From QWPN01 sp044238145 (GTDB lineage Bacteria; Planctomycetota; Planctomycetia; Pirellulales; UBA1268): a DNA stretch of 31,095 nucleotides. The stretch covers positions 1 to 31,095 of the forward strand of contig JBIIDT010000035.1 of the NCBI GenBank assembly GCA_044238145.1, in the 5' to 3' direction. Position 1 is the first letter of the stretch. Each line of letters opens with the position of its first letter. The notes beneath the pieces are model-generated. The model worked only from the letters and a program-made list of their open reading frames with translations, was not told where the DNA came from and ran no database searches. Position numbers and translations under genes: made by a program. Positions 16,357 to 25,000 of this stretch are shown here, one piece after another.

Positions 16357-17679
16357 TTAGAAGTTCAGCGAGAACTCCGGAATGCTGACGATGTACTTCA
16401 GGTTGAACGTCCAGCGCAGGATCATCTTGATGGGCAGCGAGAGCATGAGCAGCATCAGGTTGGCCATCACCATGTAGCGGATGAATCCCATGCGGGCGAA
16501 GAACCCGCGGAACACCGTGACTGCCAGCAGCGGCGGCAGCACCACGAGGTAGATCGCCAGCGAGATCAGGCCCGGCGCCTCGCGCAGCAGCACGTAGCCG
16601 ATCTGCGCCAGCGTGCCCGCACCCTGCGGCGCCCGCGGCAGCGGCTTGTCGAGCAGGTTGACCCAGAACATCTGGTTCAAGTCGACGTTGTTGAGCACCT
16701 CGACCTTGTAGGGCGTCCAGTGCTCGAACGGGCCGAAGAAGTTCCAGTTCGGCCCGCGGAGGAACGTGCCCAGGATGATGAGCGTGATCCACAGCTCGAA
16801 GAACCCGAACTGGTACACGAGATAGCTGAACTTCCGCTCCTCGATCGAGTAGTAGCCGTTGCCCTTCTTGTTGAAGTCGAGGTAGGGCATCGCCATCAGC
16901 CCGAACACCACGAGGCTCGGCAGCACGACGCCGGCATACCAGGGGTCGAAGTAGACGAGCATCTCCTGCAGGCCGAGGAAGTACCACGGGGCCTTCGACG
17001 GGTTCGGCGTCTTCACGCTGCTCGCCGGCTCTTCGAGCGGGGCCGGCAGGAAAATCGCCCACAGGAGGAGCAGGGCCGAAACGGCCACCATGCAGATCAG
17101 CTCGGTGTAGACGAGATCGGGCCACACCAGCACCTTCTCGTCGTTCTCCTTCTCGACCGGAGGCAGCCCCCGCGCGATCCGCTCGTCGTTGACGACGGCC
17201 TGCTTGGTGGCGACCCAGGTGAAGAAGGCGAGCAGGAACACGAGGCCGACGATCGGCACGTTGTCCGGCTTCATGACGATGGCCGCGAAGTCTTCGTTCG
17301 CCATCGCCAGCCCCATGAGCAGCAGCGCGGCGTTGAACACCGTCCAGGCCACCATCGGCTGGACGAAGAACTTGCGGAACACGAACAGGATCGCGAACAG
17401 GGCCGTCGTGCCGACGGTGTAGGCCACCGGACCGGAGAGCTGGTTGACGAACGACCGCGCCGCTGCGGGCAGGGCCGGCACCATGCTCTCGGAGCCCGAC
17501 AGCGCCATGCTGGCGAGAATCATCATCACGCCGGCGAAGGCGGTCCAGAAGACGGCCCAGCCGGTCTGCCCCTTGCGCCGCCAGAGAATCAGGGCCGCCA
17601 CCGAGTTCATGATGGCGAGGAAGGTGTAGTAGCCCCCGAGGAAGCCGGCGACGTCCTTGAGGAAGAAGGGGTTGTGCAT
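16357..17679 (-). CDS. Cytochrome b subunit IV-like protein with N-terminal multi-TM extension
   Basis: A 440-residue membrane protein. Residues about 185-345 match the C-terminal half of cytochrome b (PetD/subunit IV): 'WPDLVYTELICMVAV', then PNPSKAPWYFLGLQEML (from about 225), which is the quinol-oxidation (Qo) loop. The Qo motif reads A-P-W-Y (230-233) where most complexes have PEWY. Residues 1-180 form an extra domain with five or so hydrophobic helices not present in PetD, and three further helices lie near the C-terminus. With the separate b6-like gene 10 nt upstream it makes a split cytochrome b. The start at 17679 is the only good one at the gap. Function as the Qo-side half of a quinol:cytochrome c oxidoreductase is secure; the extension is unexplained. 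Confidence 0.9.
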   Translation of the reverse strand: MHNPFFLKDVAGFLGGYYTFLAIMNSVAALILWRRKGQTGWAVFWTAFAGVMMILASMALSGSESMVPALPAAARSFVNQLSGPVAYTVGTTALFAILFVFRKFFVQPMVAWTVFNAALLLMGLAMANEDFAAIVMKPDNVPIVGLVFLLAFFTWVATKQAVVNDERIARGLPPVEKENDEKVLVWPDLVYTELICMVAVSALLLLWAIFLPAPLEEPASSVKTPNPSKAPWYFLGLQEMLVYFDPWYAGVVLPSLVVFGLMAMPYLDFNKKGNGYYSIEERKFSYLVYQFGFFELWITLIILGTFLRGPNWNFFGPFEHWTPYKVEVLNNVDLNQMFWVNLLDKPLPRAPQGAGTLAQIGYVLLREAPGLISLAIYLVVLPPLLAVTVFRGFFARMGFIRYMVMANLMLLMLSLPIKMILRWTFNLKYIVSIPEFSLNF

Positions 17680-17689
17680 GGCAGTGTCT

Positions 17690-18463
17690 TCAGAGCGGCC
17701 CGCTGATGCCGCCGTCCTTTCGCACCCGCCAGAAGTGGATCGCCAACAGGAGCGCCACGGCCAGGGGGATCGCGATGCAGTGCAGCACGTAGAAGCGGTT
17801 GAGCGTCTCTTCGCCGACGAAGCGGGCGCCGAGCAGGCCGAAGCGGGCGTCGGAGGCGTCGGTGATCATGTCGATGCCGCCGATCGTGAGCAGCTGCTGA
17901 CCCGGACCCTCGTAGCCGAGCAGCGGCGTGGCCCGGGCCATGTTCGAGCCGACCGTGATGGCCCAGATCGCCAGCTGATCCCAGGGCAGCAGGTAGCCGG
18001 TGAACGAGAGCAGGAGCGTGAGGAGCAGGAGGATCACGCCCACGACCCAGTTGAACTCGCGGGGCGGCTTGTAGCTGCCGGTGAGAAACACGCGGTACAT
18101 GTGCAGCCACGTGGTGATCACCATCGCGTGCGCCCCCCAACGGTGCAGCTCGCGGAGGATGCCGAGGCTCGTCACGTCGCGAAGGGCCAGAATGTCGTTG
18201 TAGGCCCACTCGAGCGTGGGCCGGTAGTAGAACATCAACAGCACGCCCGTGACCGTCTCGACGAGGAACAGGAAGAAGGTCACGCCCCCCATGCACCAGG
18301 TGAACGAGAGGGCGATGCCCTGCTTCTTGATCGACACCGGATGGAGGTGGAGGAAGAAGTTCGTGAGCATGACCACGATCCGATTCCGCCGGTCGAGCGG
18401 CATCGGGTGGCGGAAGATGCTCTTCCAGATCTGGGAGTTGCGGATGGTCTCGCCGATGGCCAT
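17690..18463 (-). CDS. qcrB: Cytochrome b (b6-type) of the quinol oxidoreductase complex
   Basis: A 257-residue four-helix cytochrome b, the length of cytochrome b6 and not of a full mitochondrial-type cytochrome b. The haem b ligand pairs are H107/H218 and H121/H233. The intervals (14 and 15 residues) are those of b6-type proteins. 'LHRWGAHAM', 'HMYRVFLTG', 'GYLLPWDQLA' and the C-terminal RKDGGISGPL are diagnostic. C57 in TWCMGG lies where b6 and Bacillus-type proteins carry the cysteine that covalently binds haem c-i. Its companion C-terminal half is the next gene. The ATG at 18463 follows the Rieske stop by 33 nt. Confidence 0.95.
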   Translation of the reverse strand: MAIGETIRNSQIWKSIFRHPMPLDRRNRIVVMLTNFFLHLHPVSIKKQGIALSFTWCMGGVTFFLFLVETVTGVLLMFYYRPTLEWAYNDILALRDVTSLGILRELHRWGAHAMVITTWLHMYRVFLTGSYKPPREFNWVVGVILLLLTLLLSFTGYLLPWDQLAIWAITVGSNMARATPLLGYEGPGQQLLTIGGIDMITDASDARFGLLGARFVGEETLNRFYVLHCIAIPLAVALLLAIHFWRVRKDGGISGPL

Positions 18464-18496
18464 GGTGCGGTGGTTGTCCTGCGTGACTGGTGCGGC

Positions 18497-19552
18497 CTAG
18501 ACGGGCACGTACGACTCGGGGTCGGCCCACTGGCCGAGCTCCTCCTGGAACGCCCGGCTCTTGTCGATCTCGAGCTGACCGTCGTCGGCGATGCGGATCG
18601 CGTACCGCTCCAGCGGCCGGGGCGCCGGCCCCTCGAAATTGATGCCGTCCTTGTAGAAGCCGCTGCCGTGACAGGGGCACTTGAACTTCTGCTCGGCCTC
18701 CAGCCAGCTCGGCGTACAGCCGAGGTGCGTGCACACGGTCTTCAGGGCGTAGATCTGCTGCAGGCCGTTGAAGTCGCCGTTCACGACCCACACGCCGTAT
18801 TGCGGCACGTACTTCGTCTCCACCTTGCCGGCCGGGAAGGCATCCTTGAAGCCGACCTTGAACTTGCTCGGCGGCTCGGCCAGCACGTTGGGGAACAGGA
18901 ATCGCGCCAAGCCGAGCGTGAACAGGCCGCCCGTCACCGACAGCGCGGTGAAGCCCAGCGCCATGAACGATCCCATGGCGATCTCGAGGAAGCCGCGACG
19001 ATCCTCCTCGTCGGCAGCCTTCTTCGCCTTGGGCTCCGGCTTGACGGGCCGCGGCGGCAGGGATGCCGCCGCCGCCTTCTCGGTAGCGGCCGCCGGCTTC
19101 GGACGCGGGGTGGGGCGCGGCGGAGCCTCGGCCTTGCTCACCGGGCCGGGCTTGGCCGCGGCACGGGCGGCCGCGAGGATGCTCGCGGTGTCCCGCTGCA
19201 CGCCCGTCTTCGGGCCGTCCTTGGCGGCGGCGGGCTTGGCAGACGCCGGCTTCGCGGCGGCTGCCTTGACCGCGGGCTTCGGCGCGGCGGGCTTCACGGC
19301 GGCCGGTTCGCCCGCCTCCTTCTTCGCGCGGGCCATGGCGAGAATATCGGAGACGCTCGGACGGGCGCCGCCCGACACGGCCTTGGCGGCGGGCTTGGGC
19401 TTCGCCGCCGGTTGCTCCGCGGCCGTCTCTTCGGCGGTCACTTCGGACCCCGCAGGCTCAGCATCCGCGGGCTTCGCGGCGGCACCCTTGCCGTCGGCCG
19501 CCCGCGCGGCCGCCAGGATATCGGCGACCGACATCTTCTTTTTCTCAGCCAT
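18497..19552 (-). CDS. qcrA: Rieske iron-sulfur protein with long repeat-bearing N-terminal extension
   Basis: A 351-residue protein and first gene of the respiratory run. The Rieske fold is C-terminal: box I CTHLGC (C274, H276; disulfide C279) and box II CPCHGSGF (C292, H295; disulfide C294). A twin-arginine-like EDRRGFL (RR at 185-186) precedes the single membrane helix (about 191-220), as expected for Tat-inserted Rieske proteins. Residues 1-182 are an Ala/Lys/Pro-rich cytoplasmic extension holding three copies of a short motif of the form S-V-x-D-I-L-A-x-A-R: from residues 8, 66 and 121 (the last as DTASILAAAR). The start MAEKKKM at 19552 was preferred over an upstream in-frame codon at 19621 because the latter would consume the leader hairpin; neither has a strong ribosome site. 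Confidence 0.92.
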   Translation of the reverse strand: MAEKKKMSVADILAAARAADGKGAAAKPADAEPAGSEVTAEETAAEQPAAKPKPAAKAVSGGARPSVSDILAMARAKKEAGEPAAVKPAAPKPAVKAAAAKPASAKPAAAKDGPKTGVQRDTASILAAARAAAKPGPVSKAEAPPRPTPRPKPAAATEKAAAASLPPRPVKPEPKAKKAADEEDRRGFLEIAMGSFMALGFTALSVTGGLFTLGLARFLFPNVLAEPPSKFKVGFKDAFPAGKVETKYVPQYGVWVVNGDFNGLQQIYALKTVCTHLGCTPSWLEAEQKFKCPCHGSGFYKDGINFEGPAPRPLERYAIRIADDGQLEIDKSRAFQEELGQWADPESYVPV

Positions 19553-19572
19553 CCGACGCCCCGACGACGACT

Positions 19573-19612
19573 TTCCCCGACCGGCTCCGGAGCGCCCGGA
19601 AAGGGTCGGGAA
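19573..19612 (-). promoter_or_regulatory. Nested hairpin in the leader of the bc/aa3 run
   Basis: In the minus-strand transcript, TTCCCGACC pairs with GGTCGGG(G)AA, and inside it TCCGG-GCGCT-CCGGA forms a second stem. The structure ends about 20 nt before the Rieske ATG. It could influence translation or mRNA stability, but GC-rich DNA produces such stems easily. Confidence 0.4.
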
Positions 19613-19647
19613 GGGAGTCAAAAAGCAGGTTTCGACCGCGATTTCGA

Positions 19648-19673
19648 GAGTTCGTGATTTTTTTCACGAACTC
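19648..19673. promoter_or_regulatory. Perfect 10-bp inverted repeat, possible operator
   Basis: GAGTTCGTGA (19648-19657) and its exact reverse complement (19664-19673) are separated by six T (plus strand). On the minus strand the spacer is A6. The element begins about 7 bp downstream of the -10 hexamer at 19680-19685, so it covers the expected transcription start and first 25 nt. A repressor bound here would block the promoter; as RNA it would be a 5' hairpin with an A6 loop. Confidence 0.55.
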
Positions 19674-19679
19674 CCTTCT

Positions 19680-19707
19680 ACTTTATCGGCACGGCCTCCA
19701 CTGTCAA
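19680..19707 (-). promoter_or_regulatory. Sigma-70-type promoter for the bc/aa3 gene run
   Basis: On the minus strand there is a consensus -35 TTGACA (19707-19702), a 16-bp spacer, and -10 TAAAGT (19685-19680, four of six matches). It lies in a small AT-rich patch within otherwise GC-rich DNA and points to the Rieske gene, giving a leader of about 120 nt. Confidence 0.55.
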
Positions 19708-19901
19708 CGTCGGCCGCCGCCGCGCGCGTCACGCCCGGGCGCCACGCGGATTCCAGAACCGCCGGGGCCCTCGAGGGCTCGCGGCGCACCCGCTCGAGCC
19801 GTCGGCCGGCGTCGCAGCGTCGCCGGAGGCTGGTACAACGTGGCGATCCGCGGCAGGGCAGCCGGAGGCCCTCCCGCCCGATCATCCCTGGAGCCACCAT
19901 C

Positions 19902-21226
<1,325 letters not shown>

Positions 21227-21230
<4 letters not shown>

Positions 21231-22234
21231 GGCTCCGCGTCGGCATCGTCGGCCTCGGCAGCCAGTGGGAGTCGCGGTACCTGCCCGCCCTGCGGTCGCT
21301 GCCCGACCGGTTCGAGGTCCGCGGCATCTGCGAGCAGGTGGCCCACCGGGCCGCCAAGGCCGCCGCGGCCCTGGGCACGACGGCGGTCGACGGTTTCCGG
21401 GCGCTCGCGGGCCGCGACGACATCGACGCGCTGCTGTATCTCGCCGACCAGTGGTACGGCGCCACGCCGATCCTCGCCGCCTGCGACCACGGCAAGTCGG
21501 TCTACTCCGCGATCGCGCTCCCCTTCGACCCGGCGGAGGCCGGCCTCCTCCGCCGCCGCGTCGAGGAGGCGGGCATCGCGTTCGTGGCCGAGCTGCCGCG
21601 GCGGCACGCGCCGGCGACTGTCCGCCTCAAGGAACTGATCGCCACGCGGCTCGGCCGGCCGCGGATGCTGTTCTGCCACCGCCGCGTGCCGCTGTCGGCC
21701 GCGCCGGCGACCGAGCCGCCCCGCGAAAAGGCGACGGAGGCCCGCGACCTGATGGAACTCGTCGACTGGTGCCGCTACGTCGCCGGCACCGAGCCGACGA
21801 GCGTCGTCGCCGTCCGTCACGCGGAAGCGGAGGGCGGCGAGACCGACGACTACCAGATGATGAGCCTCGACTTCTCGGAGACGGGCCGGCCGGGCGACGG
21901 CCCCCTGGCCCAGATCAGCTGCGGCTACTACATGCCGCGGCAGTGGGAGGAGGCAGTGGGCTTCCGACCGCCGCCGGCCCTGCAGGTGGTCTGCGAGCAG
22001 GGCATCGCCTTCGTGGACCTGCCGGCGAGCCTCGTGTGGTTCGACACGGCCGGACGCCACCAGGAGGCGCTCGACAGCGAGCGGCCGGTGGGCGAGCACA
22101 TGCTGCTGCAGTTTCACCGCAGGGTCACGAGCCTGGTCCGCCACATGAGCGGCCTCGACGACACGCTGCGGGCGCTGGAGATCGTGCAGGCCGCCGCGAT
22201 CAGCCAGGCCGAAGGCCGGCGGGTCGCCGTGTGA
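21227..22234 (+). CDS. Gfo/Idh/MocA-like protein lacking the catalytic EKP lysine
   Basis: A 335-residue protein with the N-terminal Rossmann signature GIVGLGS (about 6-12) and the usual Gfo/Idh/MocA order of strands ('GICEQVAHRAAKAAA', 'DIDALLYLADQWYGATPILAACDHGKSV'). Where family members carry the E-K-P motif, with the Lys positioned at the nicotinamide, this protein reads ALPFD. The C-terminal alpha/beta domain is present, including 'CGYYMPRQWEEAVGF'. It may be a degenerate or non-catalytic member, or use a different residue. The ATG at 21227 overlaps the purD stop, so the two are probably co-transcribed, although no metabolic link to purine synthesis is obvious. A dispersed repeat begins 37 nt after its stop. 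Confidence 0.85.
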
Positions 22235-22270
22235 GGCGCTGGACGGCCAAAGCGCCCAACCCGGCTGCGG

Positions 22271-22365
22271 GCCACCCGTGCCCCGTCGCCGGCCGTTCGC
22301 TCCGGCCCTCCCGGCCTTCGCTCACTCGGATGCCGACGTCGCTCCGCCATCCATGGCTTCGCTTG
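22271..22365 (+). repeat. Dispersed intergenic repeat, copy 1 (about 95 bp)
   Basis: Closely similar to 24840-24932, with long identical blocks, including the last 21 bp, which carry GCCATCCATGGC (an inverted repeat GCCAT-CC-ATGGC). It starts 37 nt after the Gfo/Idh stop in a convergent gap. A second inverted pair, GCCATCC (22346-22352) and GGATGGC (22392-22398), extends beyond it. A short mobile/REP-like element or bidirectional terminator are both possible. Confidence 0.7.
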
Positions 22366-22410
22366 TTGGCATACGCCGGCTCCCGCGGCACGGATGGCCC
22401 ACAACCTGCC

Positions 22411-23481
22411 CTACAACGCCGCCACGACGAGGTCGCCGACCTCGCGGGTGCCGTGGCCCATCTTGCCCGCGGCCTGGCTCTTCATCTTCGTGCCGGTGAC
22501 GTGGGCCACGGCCTTGTCGATGCGGGCACCGGCGGACGGGTGGCCGCTGTGCTCCAGCAGCATCGCCATCGCGTTGATCGCCGCGATGGGGTTGATGACG
22601 TTCTGGCCGGTGTACTTGGGTGCGCTGCCCCCCATCGGCTCGAACATGCTCACGCCGCCACGATCGGGATTGAGGTTCGCCCCCGCCGCCACGCCCATCC
22701 CGCCCTGGAGGATGCCGCCGAGGTCCGTGATGATGTCGCCGAACATGTTCGTGGTCACGATCACGTCGTAGGCGTCGGGGTTCTTGACCATCCACATGCA
22801 GCACGCGTCGACGTGGTTGTAGTCGGTCTTCACGTCGGGATACTCCTTCGCCACCTCCTGGAACGTCCGCCACCACAGGTCGTGGCCGAAGGTCAGGACG
22901 TTCGTCTTGGCGACGAGCGTGAGCGTCTTCTTCGGGCTGTTCCGCTTCCGCGTGTACTCGAAGGCCCAGCGGATGCACCGCTCGCAGCCCTTCCGCGTGT
23001 AGATCGCCTGCTGCACCGCCACCTCGTCGGCCGTGCCCTTCTTGAGGTAGCCGCCGACGCCGCAGTACAGGTCCTCGGTGTTCTCGCGGACGACGACGAA
23101 GTCGATGTCCTTGGGTCCGCGACCGGCCAGCGGCGTCTCCACGCCGGGCAGGAGCTTGACCGGCCGGAGGTTGATGTACTGGTCGAGTTTGAACCGCAGG
23201 TCGAGGAGCAGCCCCTTCTCCAGGATGCCGGGTGCCACCTGCGGATGGCCGATCGCGCCGAGGAAGATGGCGTCCTTCGTGCGCAGCAGGTCGAGGCCGC
23301 CCTCGGGGATGATCTCACCGGTCTTCAGATAGCGATCGCCGCCCCAGTCCAGGGTTTCGACGTCGTAGGTGAAGCCCTCGAGACTGGCGACCGCCTTCAG
23401 CACCTTCATCGCCTCGGCGGTGACCTCGGGGCCGGTGCCGTCTCCGGGAATCGCGGCGATCTTCAGCGTCTTGCCAGCCAT
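22411..23481 (-). CDS. Isocitrate/isopropylmalate dehydrogenase family enzyme
   Basis: A 356-residue NAD(P)-dependent beta-decarboxylating dehydrogenase. The N-terminus 'IAAIPGDGTGPEVTAEAM', the substrate loop 'NLRPVKLLPGVETPL', RENTEDLYCGVGG, the catalytic Lys region 'TLVAKTNVL' and the Mg-binding 'DVIVTTNMFGDIITDLGG' are all present, and 'FEPMGGSAPKYTG' precedes the C-terminus. RENTEDLY differs from the REL-type loop of classical LeuB and is closer to NAD-isocitrate or tartrate dehydrogenases, so substrate choice among 3-isopropylmalate, isocitrate, homoisocitrate and tartrate stays open. It stands alone, with no leuA, leuC or leuD in the window. The ATG at 23481 is followed by a normal N-terminus. 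Confidence 0.92.
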   Translation of the reverse strand: MAGKTLKIAAIPGDGTGPEVTAEAMKVLKAVASLEGFTYDVETLDWGGDRYLKTGEIIPEGGLDLLRTKDAIFLGAIGHPQVAPGILEKGLLLDLRFKLDQYINLRPVKLLPGVETPLAGRGPKDIDFVVVRENTEDLYCGVGGYLKKGTADEVAVQQAIYTRKGCERCIRWAFEYTRKRNSPKKTLTLVAKTNVLTFGHDLWWRTFQEVAKEYPDVKTDYNHVDACCMWMVKNPDAYDVIVTTNMFGDIITDLGGILQGGMGVAAGANLNPDRGGVSMFEPMGGSAPKYTGQNVINPIAAINAMAMLLEHSGHPSAGARIDKAVAHVTGTKMKSQAAGKMGHGTREVGDLVVAAL

Positions 23482-23596
23482 GGGTGCGAGGGGCTCCGCG
23501 GGGTGCGTGGTTGGGGGAGCCGGAATCTATCGCACGCCCGCACCGATTGGAACCGCCCCGCACGCAGCGGCCAGGGATGGCCCGGCAGGCGTGACG

Positions 23597-23911
23597 TCAG
23601 TTCTGGCTGAAGTCGAGCTGCTTGCCCGTCTTCATGCCGAGCGGGTTCTTCACGAACCGCTGGCGGCAGGTGTCGCAGAGGTCGAACCGCATCGACCGCG
23701 TGCCGTCGTCGATGGCGGCGTCGTCGCAGTCGATTTGCTCGAGGAGTTCCTGCATCTCCTCGAGATGGTCGGCGTCGGACTCGTCCTCGCCCGGGCAGTC
23801 GCAGGGCTGGCTCTCGTCGATCGCCGGAAACACCTCGATCTTCACCACGTGCCGCGCGCCCGTCTTGGATTCGATTGGTCGCTTGCAAAGATCGCAGGAG
23901 TAGTGAAGCAT
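23597..23911 (-). CDS. Small CxxC zinc-ribbon-like protein
   Basis: A 104-residue acidic cytoplasmic protein. Two CxxC knuckles bracket the chain, CDLC (C6, C9) and CDTC (C79, C82), enough for one zinc site. Between them lies an acidic region with a further CDC pair and the helix 'ADHLEEMQELLEQIDCDDA'. The C-terminal 'FVKNPLGMK' is basic. I do not recognise a characterised family. The start at 23911 has GGAG about 6-9 nt upstream and places the first knuckle at residue 6; an upstream in-frame start (24007) would add 32 unlike residues. It is divergent from the HNH gene across a 215-nt gap in which I see only a weak TAGACT near the HNH side. Confidence 0.8.
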   Translation of the reverse strand: MLHYSCDLCKRPIESKTGARHVVKIEVFPAIDESQPCDCPGEDESDADHLEEMQELLEQIDCDDAAIDDGTRSMRFDLCDTCRQRFVKNPLGMKTGKQLDFSQN

Positions 23912-24126
23912 CTCTTTCTCCGCGGTTGTGGTCGGAAGCACGGTTCGTTCGTTCGGCGCCCTCGAGGGCTGCCAGCCGTCGACCCGGTTTCCCGAGTTTG
24001 CCCGCAAGCGGCGGCGAAGGCAAGCGTTTTTCCGGTGGCCGATCCGGCGGTGCGTTTGGCGCGGCGAGCGACGGGAGGATAGACTGCGTCTTCTGGATGG
24101 TTTCGGTTCCCCCAGGGTTACCGGGC

Positions 24127-24798
24127 ATGTCGGGCCTCGCCATTCCCCTCCCCGCGGGCTGCGGCCCGCTCGGCGCGTCGACGAACGCCCTGTCGATGAG
24201 CGTGCTCGTGCTCAACCGCTCGTTCGTGGCGGTCCACGTCACGAACGTGCGTCGGGCGATCAGCCTGCTGTTTCGCGAACTGGCGGAGGTCGTCCACATC
24301 GAGGAGGGGCACTTCGCCGCCCACACGCTGGAATCGTGGCGGGAGCTGTCCGCCATGCGGGCTGCCTTCCGCAGCCCCGACCAGGACTGGATCCGGGCCG
24401 TCGGCTACGACCTCCAAGCCCCCCGCGTGATCCGGCTCGTGGCCTGCGACCGAGGCCCACGCCGCGGCCTGCGGTTCAACCGGCGGAACGTGTTCGCCCG
24501 CGACGGCAACCTGTGCCAGTACTGCGGCCGCCATTTCCCGACCAGCGAGCTCTCGCTCGACCACGTGGTGCCCCGCAGCCGGGGCGGCCTCACGAGTTGG
24601 GAAAACATCGTCTGCGCCTGCGTCGCCTGCAACGTCCGCAAGGGCGGCCGCACGCCCGACGAGGCCCGGATGAACCTCGTCCGGCAGCCCGTGAAGCCGA
24701 AGCGCAACCCGCTGCTCTCGCTGAAGCTGGGCAATCCGAAGTACGCCAGCTGGAAGAGCTTCGTCGACAGCGCCTATTGGACCGTCGACCTCAAGTGA
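24127..24798 (+). CDS. Stand-alone HNH endonuclease family protein
   Basis: A 223-residue protein of the type common in planctomycetes and cyanobacteria. The N-terminal 'VLVLNRSFVAVHVTNVRRAISLL' block (from about residue 27) is characteristic. The HNH fold spans about 120-175: zinc knuckle C130/C133 (CQYC), catalytic DH (D145, H146 in LDHVVPRSRGG), N160 and the second knuckle C165/C168 followed by N169. It has no intein, intron or restriction partner, so a DNA-processing role is inferred only from the fold. ATG 24127 has AGGG about 10 nt upstream; ATG 24196 would start right at the conserved block and is a real alternative (200 residues). Confidence 0.88.
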   Translation: MSGLAIPLPAGCGPLGASTNALSMSVLVLNRSFVAVHVTNVRRAISLLFRELAEVVHIEEGHFAAHTLESWRELSAMRAAFRSPDQDWIRAVGYDLQAPRVIRLVACDRGPRRGLRFNRRNVFARDGNLCQYCGRHFPTSELSLDHVVPRSRGGLTSWENIVCACVACNVRKGGRTPDEARMNLVRQPVKPKRNPLLSLKLGNPKYASWKSFVDSAYWTVDLK

Positions 24799-24839
24799 TC
24801 CGCGGCTTCACGCCGAACTGAGATCCGCGTGCGGTCGGG

Positions 24840-24932
24840 GCTGCCCATGCCCCTCGCCGGACGTTCGCTGCGGCCCTCCAGGCCTCGGCTCTCTGCGTGT
24901 CGGCTGCGCTGCGCCATCCATGGCTTCGCTTG
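24840..24932 (+). repeat. Dispersed intergenic repeat, copy 2 (about 93 bp)
   Basis: The second copy of the element at 22271-22365, in the same orientation and starting 41 nt after the HNH stop. The copies align over their full length with small indels. The most conserved part is the terminal block with GCCATCCATGGC. Like copy 1, it lies between convergent genes. Confidence 0.7.
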
Positions 24933-25000
24933 CCTCCCCAGCCCGCTCGAGGGCACGGGCACCCCTCCCCACCCAACACCCCGCGCCAGGCCCGGAGGGC

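Noticed and set aside
12477..16388. Very long plus-strand open frame (about 1300 codons) antisense to the octahaem cytochrome gene
   Set aside because: The minus-strand frame carries eight intact CxxCH motifs and a PDZ pattern. The antisense translation is a biased Gly/Arg/Val/His composition without domains, a common effect of high third-position GC.
23482..23596. Possible promoter for the isocitrate/isopropylmalate dehydrogenase gene (TTCCAA-17-TAGATT, minus strand)
   Set aside because: Only three of six bases match the -35 consensus; too weak to list as a feature.
24127..24798. HNH gene as part of a mobile intron, intein or restriction system
   Set aside because: No methylase, intein splicing motifs, group I/II intron features or integrase are adjacent; it looks like a stand-alone chromosomal gene.
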